Shown here: positions 37,127-46,316 of the stretch, piece after piece
How positions within the stretch are numbered: the first letter of the stretch is position 1
Layout of the letters: the number at the start of each line of letters is the position of its first letter
Source of the DNA: Mucilaginibacter sp.
GTDB taxonomy: Bacteria > Bacteroidota > Bacteroidia > Sphingobacteriales > Sphingobacteriaceae
DNA: 64,000 nucleotides
Direction: 5' to 3'
Assembly (NCBI RefSeq): GCF_028288225.1
Contig: NZ_JAQBOC010000022.1
Location: 81,477 to 145,476, forward strand
Made by a program: the position numbers and the translations under genes
The notes under the pieces: generated by a model
Databases searched by the model: none
What the model was told of the DNA's origin: nothing
What the model saw: only the letters and a program-made list of their open reading frames with translations

Positions 37127-38500
37127 ATGAAAACGCGCTTCCTATATTTGATCTATTTTATAATGTCAATTACTGATATTGTAATTGTTAACTTATCATA
37201 TCTTGGTGTCAATAATTTTTTTGCGCTTAAGGCAAACGGTGATATCAGTTCAATGATGGTAGCTAATTATATTTGGATACTTGCGGCCATGTTTTTTCGA
37301 CTTTACACCTACAATTCTGCCTATAAATTGGACAACATTTATCGGTTAACAATTAAAAGCTTTATTTTATTTACCTTTTTATTTTTCTCGTACGTAGTTT
37401 TATCTAAAAGTGCCCAATTTTCTTTTGGCATGTTAGTGCTGTTCTACTCATTTGTGTTTACAGGTTTAATGCTTGCCAGATTAGTTGGGTCTGCCGTAGA
37501 AAAAAGTCTTAAGAAGCATTTTAAAATTACCAGGTCGGTAGCAGTTATTGGCTTAAATTCAATGGGATTGCGTTTGGCTGGTTTTTTTCAGGATAGTAAC
37601 AATCATTTTGCCTTTGAAGGTTTTTTAAATCAGGAAGAAAATTCTTTTTTAGATAGTTCTGGTCAAATTTTACCCGTTATCAGGAAGCAAATTACCACTG
37701 CTGCAAATGCCGGTATAAGAGATGTTTATGTAACCCTATCGCCGGAAAGAATAACAGAATATAATCAGTTACAAAAGGAAGCAGAAAAACATTGTCTGCG
37801 TTTAAAATTAGTTCCTTATTTATCTAACTCTACTACGAATAATCTAAAGATTAGCTATATAGGTGACATTGCAGTGTTAAGTAACCGGAATGAACCCTTA
37901 GAAGAGATAGAAAATAGGTTTAAAAAACGAATTTTCGATATCGTATTTAGTTCACTTGTTATCATATTCATATTAAGCTGGCTTTATCCAATTATCGGTT
38001 TACTGATAAAGCTGCAAAGTCCGGGTCCGGTTTTATTTAAACAATTAAGAAGTGGTAAGGACAATCAATCATTTTTATGCTACAAATTTAGAAGCATGAA
38101 AGTAAATAATGACGGAGAAAAACAAGCTACTAAAGATGATAGCCGGATAACTAAAATCGGAAGCTTTTTGCGGAAGACCAGCCTTGATGAATTACCACAG
38201 TTTTTCAACGTCCTTATGGGCGATATGAGTGTCATTGGACCCCGTCCGCACCCATTAAACATGACCAAAGAATATAGTCAGATCATTAATCAATATATGG
38301 TACGTCAGTTCTTAAAATCAGGAATTACCGGATGGGCACAGGTAAATGGTTTTAGAGGAGAAACAAAGGACCCGATTTTAATGCAAAAAAGGGTTGAACA
38401 CGATATATGGTACCTGGAAAACTGGTCAATGTGGGTGGATTTAAAGATAATTTACAAAACCATTTATAATATTCTAAAAGGAGAAGAGAACGCATATTAA
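37127..38500 (+). CDS. Undecaprenyl-phosphate glucose-1-phosphate transferase (WcaJ/WbaP type)
   Basis: The 457-residue polytopic phosphoglycosyltransferase has four N-terminal TM helices, a CoA-binding-like Rossmann middle domain, a fifth hydrophobic helix (about 278-300) and the catalytic bacterial-sugar-transferase domain. That domain has [17 protein letters not shown] and S-V-I-G-P-R-P. It starts repeat-unit assembly by placing a hexose-1-phosphate on undecaprenyl phosphate. Glucose is likely but not certain. It opens the second transcription unit of the locus. Confidence 0.92.
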   Translation: MKTRFLYLIYFIMSITDIVIVNLSYLGVNNFFALKANGDISSMMVANYIWILAAMFFRLYTYNSAYKLDNIYRLTIKSFILFTFLFFSYVVLSKSAQFSFGMLVLFYSFVFTGLMLARLVGSAVEKSLKKHFKITRSVAVIGLNSMGLRLAGFFQDSNNHFAFEGFLNQEENSFLDSSGQILPVIRKQITTAANAGIRDVYVTLSPERITEYNQLQKEAEKHCLRLKLVPYLSNSTTNNLKISYIGDIAVLSNRNEPLEEIENRFKKRIFDIVFSSLVIIFILSWLYPIIGLLIKLQSPGPVLFKQLRSGKDNQSFLCYKFRSMKVNNDGEKQATKDDSRITKIGSFLRKTSLDELPQFFNVLMGDMSVIGPRPHPLNMTKEYSQIINQYMVRQFLKSGITGWAQVNGFRGETKDPILMQKRVEHDIWYLENWSMWVDLKIIYKTIYNILKGEENAY

Positions 38501-38530
38501 ACTTAATTATCGACACTTAACCGTAAAAAT

Positions 38531-39538
38531 ATGTTAATAGATAAGCTAAATAATATACAATCCTCGAATAATAAACCTAACATACTTGTTATTGGCGATT
38601 TGATGCTGGATCATTATATATGGGGTAACGCCACCAGGCTATCACCGGAAGCACCAGTTCCAATTGTTGACATCAAAGAAGAGTCTACCACTTTGGGGGG
38701 CGCTGCAAATGTGGTCAAAAATTTAGTATCCTTAGGCGCAAATGTAACAGTAGCCGGTGTAACCGGGAATGATAACATGGGTAAGCAGCTTATTGGCTTA
38801 CTTGATAATGAAGGTGTTAATACTGATACTATCATTAAGGACAATAATAGAACAACGACAGTTAAGACACGTGTTTTAGTGGGTAACCACCAATTAGTAA
38901 GATTGGATAGGGAAATTACCACCACTTTATTGAGAACATTAGAAAATGATTTGATTAAGAAAGTAAGTTCTTGTATTGCTAATGCCGACTTGGTTGTTTT
39001 ATCCGATTATAATAAAGGCTTATTTTCTTCTGCTTTAACACAGCGTATTATCAAAATTGCCAATTTAAATAATAAAAGGGTAATTATTGATCCTAAAGGA
39101 CTTGATTATAAAAAGTATAAAGGCGCGTTTATTATTAAGCCAAACAGAAAAGAGCTTGCCGAAGCTTCTAAATCTGAAAACATAAATTCAATTGCTACTT
39201 TAAAAGAAGCGGCAAGTATACTTTTCAAACAAACAGGTGTACCATACCTGGTAGTAACACTTTCAGAGCAAGGTATGGTAATTTTAAGCAAGCACAATCA
39301 TACTGAATTACCCGTAAAAGCTACAGAAGTATTTGACGTTACCGGAGCAGGCGATACTGTTTTGGCCACTATAGCTTATTTTTTGTCTCAGGGTTTAAAT
39401 CTTGAAGAGTCTTGTGAACTTGCAAATCATGCTGCAGCCATTGTAATACGCCATCTTGGTAGTGCTACTACAACAATAGAAGAAATAATTAAAGATATGG
39501 TTGATGATGAAAAACAAAGAGTGAATTATATGTTTTAA
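38531..39538 (+). CDS. D-glycero-D-manno-heptose-7-phosphate kinase (HldE N-domain type)
   Basis: The 335-residue PfkB-family sugar kinase is colinear with the N-terminal half of HldE: G-D-L-M-L-D-H-Y-I-W-G near the start, L-G-G-A-A-N-V, and the anion-hole/catalytic motif D-V-T-G-A-G-D-T. It phosphorylates heptose-7-phosphate at C1. The nucleotidyl-transfer half of HldE is encoded separately at 40163-40666, with the isomerase gene between, so the activity is split over two proteins. Confidence 0.9.
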   Translation: MLIDKLNNIQSSNNKPNILVIGDLMLDHYIWGNATRLSPEAPVPIVDIKEESTTLGGAANVVKNLVSLGANVTVAGVTGNDNMGKQLIGLLDNEGVNTDTIIKDNNRTTTVKTRVLVGNHQLVRLDREITTTLLRTLENDLIKKVSSCIANADLVVLSDYNKGLFSSALTQRIIKIANLNNKRVIIDPKGLDYKKYKGAFIIKPNRKELAEASKSENINSIATLKEAASILFKQTGVPYLVVTLSEQGMVILSKHNHTELPVKATEVFDVTGAGDTVLATIAYFLSQGLNLEESCELANHAAAIVIRHLGSATTTIEEIIKDMVDDEKQRVNYMF

Positions 39539-39590
39539 AAAAAACATAGACTTATAATTATCTAATAATAACGATTTACCTTATCTCAAA

Positions 39591-40145
39591 ATGGTTTTCG
39601 AAGAACTTAATGATCATTACAACATTATAAAAAAAGTAATTGATACGCTTACTCCACATATTGAATCAGGTTGTTTATTGATGAGTAATACTATTAAAGA
39701 GGGAAATACGGTTTTTCTTGCTGGTAATGGAGGAAGTGCAGCTGATGCACAGCACATAGCAGCAGAATTAACAGGGCGTTTTGTGAAAGAACGAAAACCA
39801 CTGCCTGGTATTGCCCTAACTACTGATACATCAGCTCTAACTGCTATTGCCAATGATTATGGTTATGAATATGCATTTTCGAGGCAATTAGAAGCACTTG
39901 CAAAGCATGGGGACCTGTTCATAGGTATATCTACAAGTGGCAATAGTCCGGGAATATTGAAAGCCTTTGAAACCGCTAAAAAATTAAATTGTAAAACGTT
40001 AGGCTTTTCCGGGCGGGACGGAGGAAAAATGAACGGTATTTGTGATTTAAATATTATTGTACCATCAGATATAACTGCGCGTATTCAAGAGATCCACATT
40101 CTTATTGGCCACATCTTCTGTAAGGCAGTGGATGACTTGTTTTAA
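39591..40145 (+). CDS. gmhA: Sedoheptulose-7-phosphate isomerase
   Basis: The 184-residue SIS-domain protein has G-N-G-G-S-A-A-D-A-Q-H and S-T-S-G-N-S-P, and near its end Q-E-I-H-I-L-I-G-H as in GmhA. It converts sedoheptulose-7-phosphate to D-glycero-D-manno-heptose-7-phosphate, the first step of nucleotide-heptose synthesis. It lies between the kinase and the nucleotidyltransferase genes (52 and 17 bp spacings). Confidence 0.93.
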   Translation: MVFEELNDHYNIIKKVIDTLTPHIESGCLLMSNTIKEGNTVFLAGNGGSAADAQHIAAELTGRFVKERKPLPGIALTTDTSALTAIANDYGYEYAFSRQLEALAKHGDLFIGISTSGNSPGILKAFETAKKLNCKTLGFSGRDGGKMNGICDLNIIVPSDITARIQEIHILIGHIFCKAVDDLF

Positions 40146-40162
40146 TAATAAACCAGCAAACA

Positions 40163-40666
40163 ATGAGAGTTGAAATTGAAAAGTTAATTAAAGATAAAAT
40201 AATTGATCAAAGGAATATTAAAAACCAAATACTTATTTGGAGAAGTAATGGAAATAAAGTGACTTTTACTAATGGCGTGTTTGATCTGTTGCATATTGGG
40301 CATATAACTTACTTAGCTAAAGCTGCGGAGCTTGGAGATAAACTCATTATAGGTTTAAATTCAGATAGCTCTGTTAGACGCTTAAAAGGGAGAAACCGAC
40401 CAATTAATGATCAAAACAGTCGGGCAACTTTATTGGCTGCTTTGTTTTTTGTTGATGGAGTAGTAATATTTGAAGAGGACACTCCCCTTAATTTAATAAG
40501 TTCTGTTTTGCCGGATATTCTTGTTAAGGGCGCCGATTATTCTCCGTCAGATATTGTGGGTTCGAGCGAAGTATTAGCTAATGGCGGTGAAGTTAAAACT
40601 ATAAATTTTATTGAAGGGTGCTCATCCACATCCATAATTGAGAAGATAAAGAAATTGTCGCTTTGA
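40163..40666 (+). CDS. Heptose-1-phosphate nucleotidyltransferase (HldE C-domain type)
   Basis: The 167-residue cytidylyltransferase-like protein has T-N-G-V-F-D-L-L-H-I-G-H (HxGH ATP-binding site) and ends with S-S-T-S-I-I-E-K, as in RfaE domain II. It would form ADP-heptose from the 1-phosphate. The matching 7-phosphatase (GmhB) and the C6 epimerase (HldD) are absent from the window, so these steps need genes elsewhere or the product stays in the D-glycero form. Confidence 0.9.
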   Translation: MRVEIEKLIKDKIIDQRNIKNQILIWRSNGNKVTFTNGVFDLLHIGHITYLAKAAELGDKLIIGLNSDSSVRRLKGRNRPINDQNSRATLLAALFFVDGVVIFEEDTPLNLISSVLPDILVKGADYSPSDIVGSSEVLANGGEVKTINFIEGCSSTSIIEKIKKLSL

Positions 40667-40920
40667 AAAAATATTAGCTACCCAAATCTATTTTATCATT
40701 TTGCGATTTAACCACATTTATATACTCATAAAGTTTGATAAATTTTTTGAATTTTTCAAAATCATTTTAGGGCCCACATTGATATAAAACAATAAATTTT
40801 AAGAATGAATATTATGATTTAGAAGTACGGCCATTAGATGTAAACTTAAGCCATAGTGCTTTATCACATCGCTTGCAAGACCATTAATTAATATCACCCC
40901 AATATTAAAGTATAATTATA

Positions 40921-42063
40921 ATGGAAGAAATACAATATAGATTTTATCCAAATATATCTCCTAAAACGGTAAGAAGAATAAAACTAATTGATAAGTTCCT
41001 TTATTTTTTCAAAAGAAATCAAAAAGAAACTTTAAATGCTCAGCCTTTCAACGAAATAACCGTTACCCAATTTGCACATATTGGTGATATGGTATTGATG
41101 TTACCGGCAATAAAGGCATTAAAGAGCATTGCAAATTATAAGATTAGTTTATTGGTAAGCAGCCAAAATTATACAATTGCAAGTAAATTGAGCTTTATTG
41201 ATTCTGTAATTATTGCAGATGCTCCTTATTTTTCAAGGGGTAAAAAGGTTTCATATCTGAAGTATATCTTTCAATTGATGGAAATAACAACAGACTTAAT
41301 TTATGATGTCAGGGGCGATTTGAGGAATAATTTTTTTATCAAGTTTTTTATCCGGAAGAAATTGTTTGTTGGATATAATGTTGGAGGAGGAGGGGCGCTT
41401 CTGGATGTAGTATTACCATTTAAAAATGGAGATCATGTTGCCAATTTGTTTGCGCCGCTTTTTAAATACCTAAGTTTTCCGGAAATAAATGTAGCTGATT
41501 ATTGGAATGAAGAGGATATGCCTTTTGACGAAATAACCAACCTGGTTTTTCCGGCGGAGTTTTTGGTTGTTCACTTAGGAACCGGAGCTCAGGCCCGTAA
41601 ATGGCCGGTAGAAAATTTTATTACAACAATTGAATTAATTTCCGGAGAAATTCCTGTTTATGTAATTGGGGTTTCTGAGGATCTTTCACCAGAACAAATG
41701 GAAATAATTTCTGTAATGCCAAATGTGATTAATTGTATAGGGAAATATTCGATATTGCAATCTATCTATATTATCAAGAAAAGTACGATGTTTTTAGGGC
41801 TGGATTCTGGCTTTTCACATATAGCATCTTTGCTCAAAAGGAAAATTATTGTATTATTTAGCGGAACTGTAAATAAAGATGTTTGGAAACCGATTAGTTT
41901 TTATAAAGATCAGGTGATATTATTAAATCAAAAAGTTGAATGCGATTTGGTTACAGGTTGTGGTAAGCTAATATGTAAGGATAATATATGTATGAAACAA
42001 ATTACACCTCATAAGGTAGTTGAGGAGATTAAAAAAAACTTAAGTGAAAGATGCTTTAACTAG
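40921..42063 (+). CDS. GT9-family heptosyltransferase-like protein
   Basis: The 380-residue GT-B protein resembles ADP-heptose:LPS heptosyltransferases. Early H-I-G-D-M-V-L-M-L-P-A contacts the acceptor side, V-V-H-L-G-T-G-A-Q-A-R-K-W-P and G-L-D-S-G-F-S-H-I-A shape the donor site. A late C-G-K-L-I-C-K-D-N-I-C cysteine run may bind metal. It follows the nucleotide-heptose genes after 254 bp in which no gene was seen, so it is the likely consumer of their product. Confidence 0.88.
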   Translation: MEEIQYRFYPNISPKTVRRIKLIDKFLYFFKRNQKETLNAQPFNEITVTQFAHIGDMVLMLPAIKALKSIANYKISLLVSSQNYTIASKLSFIDSVIIADAPYFSRGKKVSYLKYIFQLMEITTDLIYDVRGDLRNNFFIKFFIRKKLFVGYNVGGGGALLDVVLPFKNGDHVANLFAPLFKYLSFPEINVADYWNEEDMPFDEITNLVFPAEFLVVHLGTGAQARKWPVENFITTIELISGEIPVYVIGVSEDLSPEQMEIISVMPNVINCIGKYSILQSIYIIKKSTMFLGLDSGFSHIASLLKRKIIVLFSGTVNKDVWKPISFYKDQVILLNQKVECDLVTGCGKLICKDNICMKQITPHKVVEEIKKNLSERCFN

Positions 42064-42095
42064 TTAATCGGCTCTTAATAACGGATTAAAGGGGC

Positions 42096-42428
42096 TTAAT
42101 TGGGATAATTGTCTTTATATGTTATTGTACCTAACCTATTTATCAAACTATCTAACCGGCTATGATATTCACTAAGATTTAACTCAACCTTATTCATTGC
42201 CAATAATAGTGTCTCCAATTCAATTTTAATGGTTTGATCCTTTGTAAGACCATCCAGTACGTGTAGCCTGCCTTGAAGATAGCTTATAAATTTAGGGTCA
42301 TTAACTGATTTAAGTTCCTGTTTTAATCGTTCAATTTTAACTTTTTCGCTTTTAATCAAATTTAAAACCCTCACATTATTATAGCACCTAATGATATTTA
42401 AAGCTCGTTTTCTTTGTCTTGGGATCAT
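42096..42428 (-). CDS. Small helical protein of unknown function
   Basis: This 110-residue basic, mostly helical protein has heptad-like spacing (E-K-V-K-I-E-R-L-K-Q-E-L-K) and no Cys, signal or TM helix. No family was recognised. It faces the heptosyltransferase gene convergently, 33 bp from its stop. The only coding support is length and amino-acid composition, so it could be spurious. Confidence 0.45.
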   Translation of the reverse strand: MIPRQRKRALNIIRCYNNVRVLNLIKSEKVKIERLKQELKSVNDPKFISYLQGRLHVLDGLTKDQTIKIELETLLLAMNKVELNLSEYHSRLDSLINRLGTITYKDNYPN

Positions 42429-42950
42429 CTTAAATTTAAATAAACTAATTGAAAAAAAATATTTATTTAAAAGAATTGCGATTTTTTATGATTTAAAAAT
42501 CCAACTATTCTCTTATTGTAATACGTGGAAAATTATATAATAGTTACTAAAAAGGTACTTTTTGTTATGTATTCGATTGATTTTTTAAAGAAGTTATCCT
42601 GCTTTTAAAAATATAACTGTCACTTAAAGTTCAATCATAATTGACACAATCCATATATGACATTAATTCTATAAGGTTTACTTTTTAAATAGATCTGATA
42701 GAAAATATTGAAAAGTATAGGTTTATTATGAATTAAATATGAATTTCACCGCCATTGCCATTTGCCTCACAAATTCTATCTCCAGGTGCTTTTGAAATTA
42801 TCTATTCCATTATATTTGTTATAATAGATACCCCAAGGAATGCTAATGGATAATTTTTAGCACATTAATTTTGGCACTCATTTAACATGAATGTAAGGCA
42901 ATCCCCCAAAAGCGTCTTAATTATTTCCTTATTAAGTTATAATCAATGTC

Positions 42951-43010
42951 GGTGTATTTATAAGAACGTTGGTCTATTTATAAGAATATTGGTTTATTTA
43001 TAAGAACGTA
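42951..43010. repeat. Three tandem 20-bp repeats
   Basis: Three consecutive exact-length units start at 42951, 42971 and 42991, with consensus GGTnTATTTATAAGAACGTT. The middle copy has AATATT in place of AACGTT. They sit in the 1104-bp gene-free region 42429-43532, upstream of a small exported protein. Equal spacing of about two helical turns suggests phased protein-binding sites. Confidence 0.8.
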
Positions 43011-43125
43011 GAAGTTAAAACAAAATTTGCCAAAAATAAAGCATGTATATAATGTTGTGAAATTAATGTGAAGTGTTGAGAACGTATAATTTTACTGATG
43101 TAACAAAATGTATTCGCAGCGCTTT

Positions 43126-43172
43126 TTTCACACGGGGTCTTTCAACTTATTTCACACTGATCTTTCAACTTA
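43126..43172. repeat. Two tandem 23-24-bp repeats
   Basis: TTTCACAC, a 3-4-bp variable part and TCTTTCAACTTA occur twice in a row (43126-43149 and 43150-43172). The TTTCACA core resembles the inverted TGTGAAA half-sites at 12.5 kb and at 43055-43073. Confidence 0.75.
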
Positions 43173-43188
43173 TTTAAAAAGAATTATA

Positions 43189-43363
43189 ATAAGGTTTAAA
43201 TTAGATTAACAATAAATCAATTAAAAAGTTCTTACAATATCTCTTTATGTGAGTCTTTAATCGTTCTGATAAGCAAATATACAATAAAGCTTTAAATTGG
43301 ATTAACAATAATTAATTAAAGTATCTCACAATATCTCCATATGTGAGTCCTAATCGTTTAGAT
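43189..43363. repeat. Two imperfect direct repeats of about 80 bp
   Basis: The stretch 43189-43270 recurs at about 43283-43363 with small gaps, sharing TTTAAATT, GATTAACAATAA, ACAATATCTC and TATGTGAGTC. The second copy holds an inverted CTCACA...TGTGAG pair at about 43324-43346, and the first has the same with one mismatch. The segment ends about 170 bp before the next start codon, so it may be a duplicated promoter or operator. Confidence 0.7.
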
Positions 43364-43532
43364 TTTTCAGTTCAATCTGTGATAAATTGGTTTTACAGAT
43401 ATATACATATACGTATACAATCGGGTTTTTAGCCCGGATATCTCCGTAAATTTCACGAATTTGTATGTTTGATAGATATTGAATAATTGGTTAATTATAA
43501 GCGCTTTATAGAGTTTTAAACCTAAATGTTTT

Positions 43533-44114
43533 ATGAAAGTTAAACCTATAAATTGTACAGGTCAATTGATAGTGATTTTATCTCTGTTAATTAGTATATC
43601 ATCAAAATGCTTTTCACAATCAATTAAGCCCGGTTCATTGGATTACCTTAAATCAAGTAATGGCTTTAATGGAATAATTCTTGGATCTAATATAGGTCTT
43701 TTAAGTATGAATGATCTTTCTTACCTGGATGATAATGGGTATTATGACGCAGACAGTTGTATTCTTTACGAATATAAAAACTACAACATATTAAGGATAG
43801 ATAATGATTTAAGTTTTAGAGCCCTGGCTATTAAGGTATATAAAAACAAAATCGTTGACATTTACATTTTCTTTAACAGGCCTGAAGGATTTAAAGTATT
43901 GAGTAAATTTTTAGCTAAATATGGCCAGTTTACTGACAGGCCAAATGATTATTTAGATATTTATAACTGGAATTGCAGCAAGGTAAAACTATCACTAAAA
44001 TACCAGCTTGACCTGGATTTGGGTATAGCCGTTTTTACTTGTAAAAGTATAGAACAAGAAATTGAGATGAAAAGGAAAAAGCAATTACAGCAAGTTTTAT
44101 TGACTAATAATTAA
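43533..44114 (+). CDS. Small exported protein of unknown function
   Basis: This 193-residue protein has an N-terminal signal (hydrophobic core about 10-27, cleavage near C-F-S-Q). The mature part is about 160 residues, rich in Tyr and Asp, with a basic helical tail (E-M-K-R-K-K-Q-L-Q-Q). No family was recognised. It lies inside the polysaccharide locus after an unusually long repeat-rich leader and before a 750-bp gap. A role in matrix assembly is possible but not shown. Confidence 0.6.
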   Translation: MKVKPINCTGQLIVILSLLISISSKCFSQSIKPGSLDYLKSSNGFNGIILGSNIGLLSMNDLSYLDDNGYYDADSCILYEYKNYNILRIDNDLSFRALAIKVYKNKIVDIYIFFNRPEGFKVLSKFLAKYGQFTDRPNDYLDIYNWNCSKVKLSLKYQLDLDLGIAVFTCKSIEQEIEMKRKKQLQQVLLTNN

Positions 44115-44327
44115 CCAATCATGATATATTCAACTACATAATAAAAGTCATTGAAACATCTTTGTTGAAGATGGTAATATTAAAGCACACTTGGGTATTT
44201 ATTGTAATTCATAACAATTATTAATTTGTTTGGATAGCCGCTTACGATTTCTTAAGCAAAATATTTTAGCCCTGGCAGTGTAAACTATATGAAAATTCAA
44301 TGGTGAAGCGCTTATTGCACATAATTT

Positions 44328-44355
44328 GTGTATTAATCGTGTATTAATTGTGTAG
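44328..44355 (+). repeat. Phased 11-bp repeats
   Basis: GTGTATTAATC, GTGTATTAATT and GTGTAG follow one another at 11-bp steps. They lie in the gap 44115-44868 between the stop of the exported protein and the terminator at 44427. The remainder of the gap, about 410 bp before the MBOAT gene, has no gene or clear site. Confidence 0.6.
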
Positions 44356-44426
44356 TCTCCACTATGTCTCTGTGATTATATTTGATAATAGTTTATATAA
44401 GGTTAATTGTGACGATTTTTTTGAAT

Positions 44427-44456
44427 AAGCCCCCTAAGAAAGGGCTTGTTTTTTTT
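44427..44456 (+). terminator. Intrinsic terminator far downstream of the small exported protein
   Basis: AAGCCC and GGGCTT form a 6-bp stem around CCTAAGAAA, followed by eight T. It lies 313 bp after the nearest upstream stop codon, leaving room for a long 3' UTR or an independent small RNA ending here. Confidence 0.8.
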
Positions 44457-44868
44457 AATAATGCAGTCTGTATTAAAATAGCAACTAATAACTTCTTAGT
44501 ATTCATTTAAATTTCTATTTGGTTTATTAACAGCCATCAACCAGATGCTTTTATTACAACAAAATAAAAAATTTAATATCTGCTTACAATAATTTAAGAA
44601 GTGAATGTCTTTATTTTCATATCCATTTGATCTTCGATTCAGCACAAGCACATGCATTGTCATTCTTAAAAGATTTTGCACAATTTTTCTCATAAAATGT
44701 GTAGCTAATTGAGAAATAAAAATGTCTTGGCTGGTTTAAAATCCAATATATTTATATTAAATGTACCGTGTTATGTAAAGCGCTGTACACATGCATGTCA
44801 CAGTCGTGCATGGCGAATATTTAGATGTTTGTTGAATTGAAATCATTAGAGAAACAAAAAACAATTTC

Positions 44869-46311
44869 ATGCTTTTTAACTCTTTAACTTTTGCACTTTT
44901 TTTACCGGTAGTGTTTATTCTTTATTGGATTTTAAACAAGCATAGCCTCAAATATCAAAACATTCTTTTGTTAACGGCGAGCTATTATTTTTATTCATAC
45001 TGGGATTATAGATTTCTTTTTCTTCTTATTTTTTCAACTTTACTTGATTATTTTACAGGTATAAAGATGTCGGAGGCAAAAAACCACAAGTCCAAAAAAT
45101 TTTGGTTATGGTTAAGCATCTGCGTTAATTTAGGCTTCTTAGGCATATTTAAATATTACAATTTTTTCGCTCAGTCATTTGTTGATTCCTTTAGCCATTT
45201 GGGTATCCGAATGCAGCTTACAACCCTCAATGTGGTTTTACCGGTAGGTATTTCTTTTTATACCTTCCACGGTTTATCTTATGTACTTGACATATACAAT
45301 AACAGAATTAAGCCGGAAAGGAATTTTATTGATTATTCACTATTTGTAAGCTTTTTCCCGCTTTTGGTTGCCGGGCCAATAGAGCGGGCAACGCACCTTT
45401 TACCACAAATAAAAAATAAACGCGAATTTAACTACACTGCAGCCATTGATGGCCTAAGGCAAATTTTGTGGGGTTTATTTAAAAAGGTAGTAATTGCAGA
45501 CAACTGTGCCGAATATGCTAATATGATATTCAATCATTCAGCCAATTATTCTGGCAGTTCATTAGTATTGGGTGCCTTAATGTTTACATTTCAGATCTAT
45601 TGTGATTTTTCCGGATATTCTGACATTGCAATTGGTACAGCAAAGTTATTTGGTATTGATCTGTTAAGGAATTTTGCTTTTCCTTACTTTTCAAGGGATA
45701 TAGCAGAGTTTTGGAGACGATGGCATATCTCATTGTCCAGTTGGTTTAAAGATTATCTGTATATCCCTTTAGGAGGAAGTAAAGGCGGATTATGGATGAG
45801 AATAAGGAATACATTTATAATTTTCATTGTGAGTGGTTTTTGGCATGGCGCTAACTGGACTTTTATTATATGGGGAGTTTTAAACGCGCTGTTTATAATG
45901 CCTTCAATTATTTTTAACACCAACAGAAACAATTTAGAGATAGTGGCTAAAGGAAAAATTCTTCCCTCTTTAAGTGAATTGTTTAATATAGCACTTACCT
46001 TTTCTTTAACTGTTTTGGCATGGATATTTTTCCGATCAGCAAGCGTTGGCCAGGCTTTACAATTTATAGGTAATATTTTTTCAAAGGATTTGCTGAAAGC
46101 GCCACAAAATCCACCGAAACCAATAATGCTGATTATTTTAATAGCATTTATGCTTATTGAATGGACCGGGCGGGAAGGTAAATATGCTATTGAAAATATG
46201 GGAATTAGATGGACACCGGTTTTAAGGTGGAGTTTTTATTCGTTTATAATAGTTTGCATTGGTATGTATATGCAAACAACAGGATCAGATTTTATCTACT
46301 TTCAATTTTAA
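44869..46311 (+). CDS. MBOAT-family membrane O-acyltransferase (AlgI-like)
   Basis: The 480-residue polytopic protein is typical of AlgI/DltB-like acyltransferases: N-terminal L-F-N-S-L-T-F-A-L-F-L-P, the R-R-W-H-I-S-L-S-S-W-F-K-D-Y motif and the catalytic-His segment S-G-F-W-H-G-A-N-W. Such proteins pass acyl groups (usually acetyl) across the inner membrane for polysaccharide decoration. The next gene encodes an SGNH-like partner 5 bp downstream, matching the AlgI/AlgJ or DltB/DltD division of labour. Confidence 0.92.
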   Translation: MLFNSLTFALFLPVVFILYWILNKHSLKYQNILLLTASYYFYSYWDYRFLFLLIFSTLLDYFTGIKMSEAKNHKSKKFWLWLSICVNLGFLGIFKYYNFFAQSFVDSFSHLGIRMQLTTLNVVLPVGISFYTFHGLSYVLDIYNNRIKPERNFIDYSLFVSFFPLLVAGPIERATHLLPQIKNKREFNYTAAIDGLRQILWGLFKKVVIADNCAEYANMIFNHSANYSGSSLVLGALMFTFQIYCDFSGYSDIAIGTAKLFGIDLLRNFAFPYFSRDIAEFWRRWHISLSSWFKDYLYIPLGGSKGGLWMRIRNTFIIFIVSGFWHGANWTFIIWGVLNALFIMPSIIFNTNRNNLEIVAKGKILPSLSELFNIALTFSLTVLAWIFFRSASVGQALQFIGNIFSKDLLKAPQNPPKPIMLIILIAFMLIEWTGREGKYAIENMGIRWTPVLRWSFYSFIIVCIGMYMQTTGSDFIYFQF

Positions 46312-46316
46312 TATAT

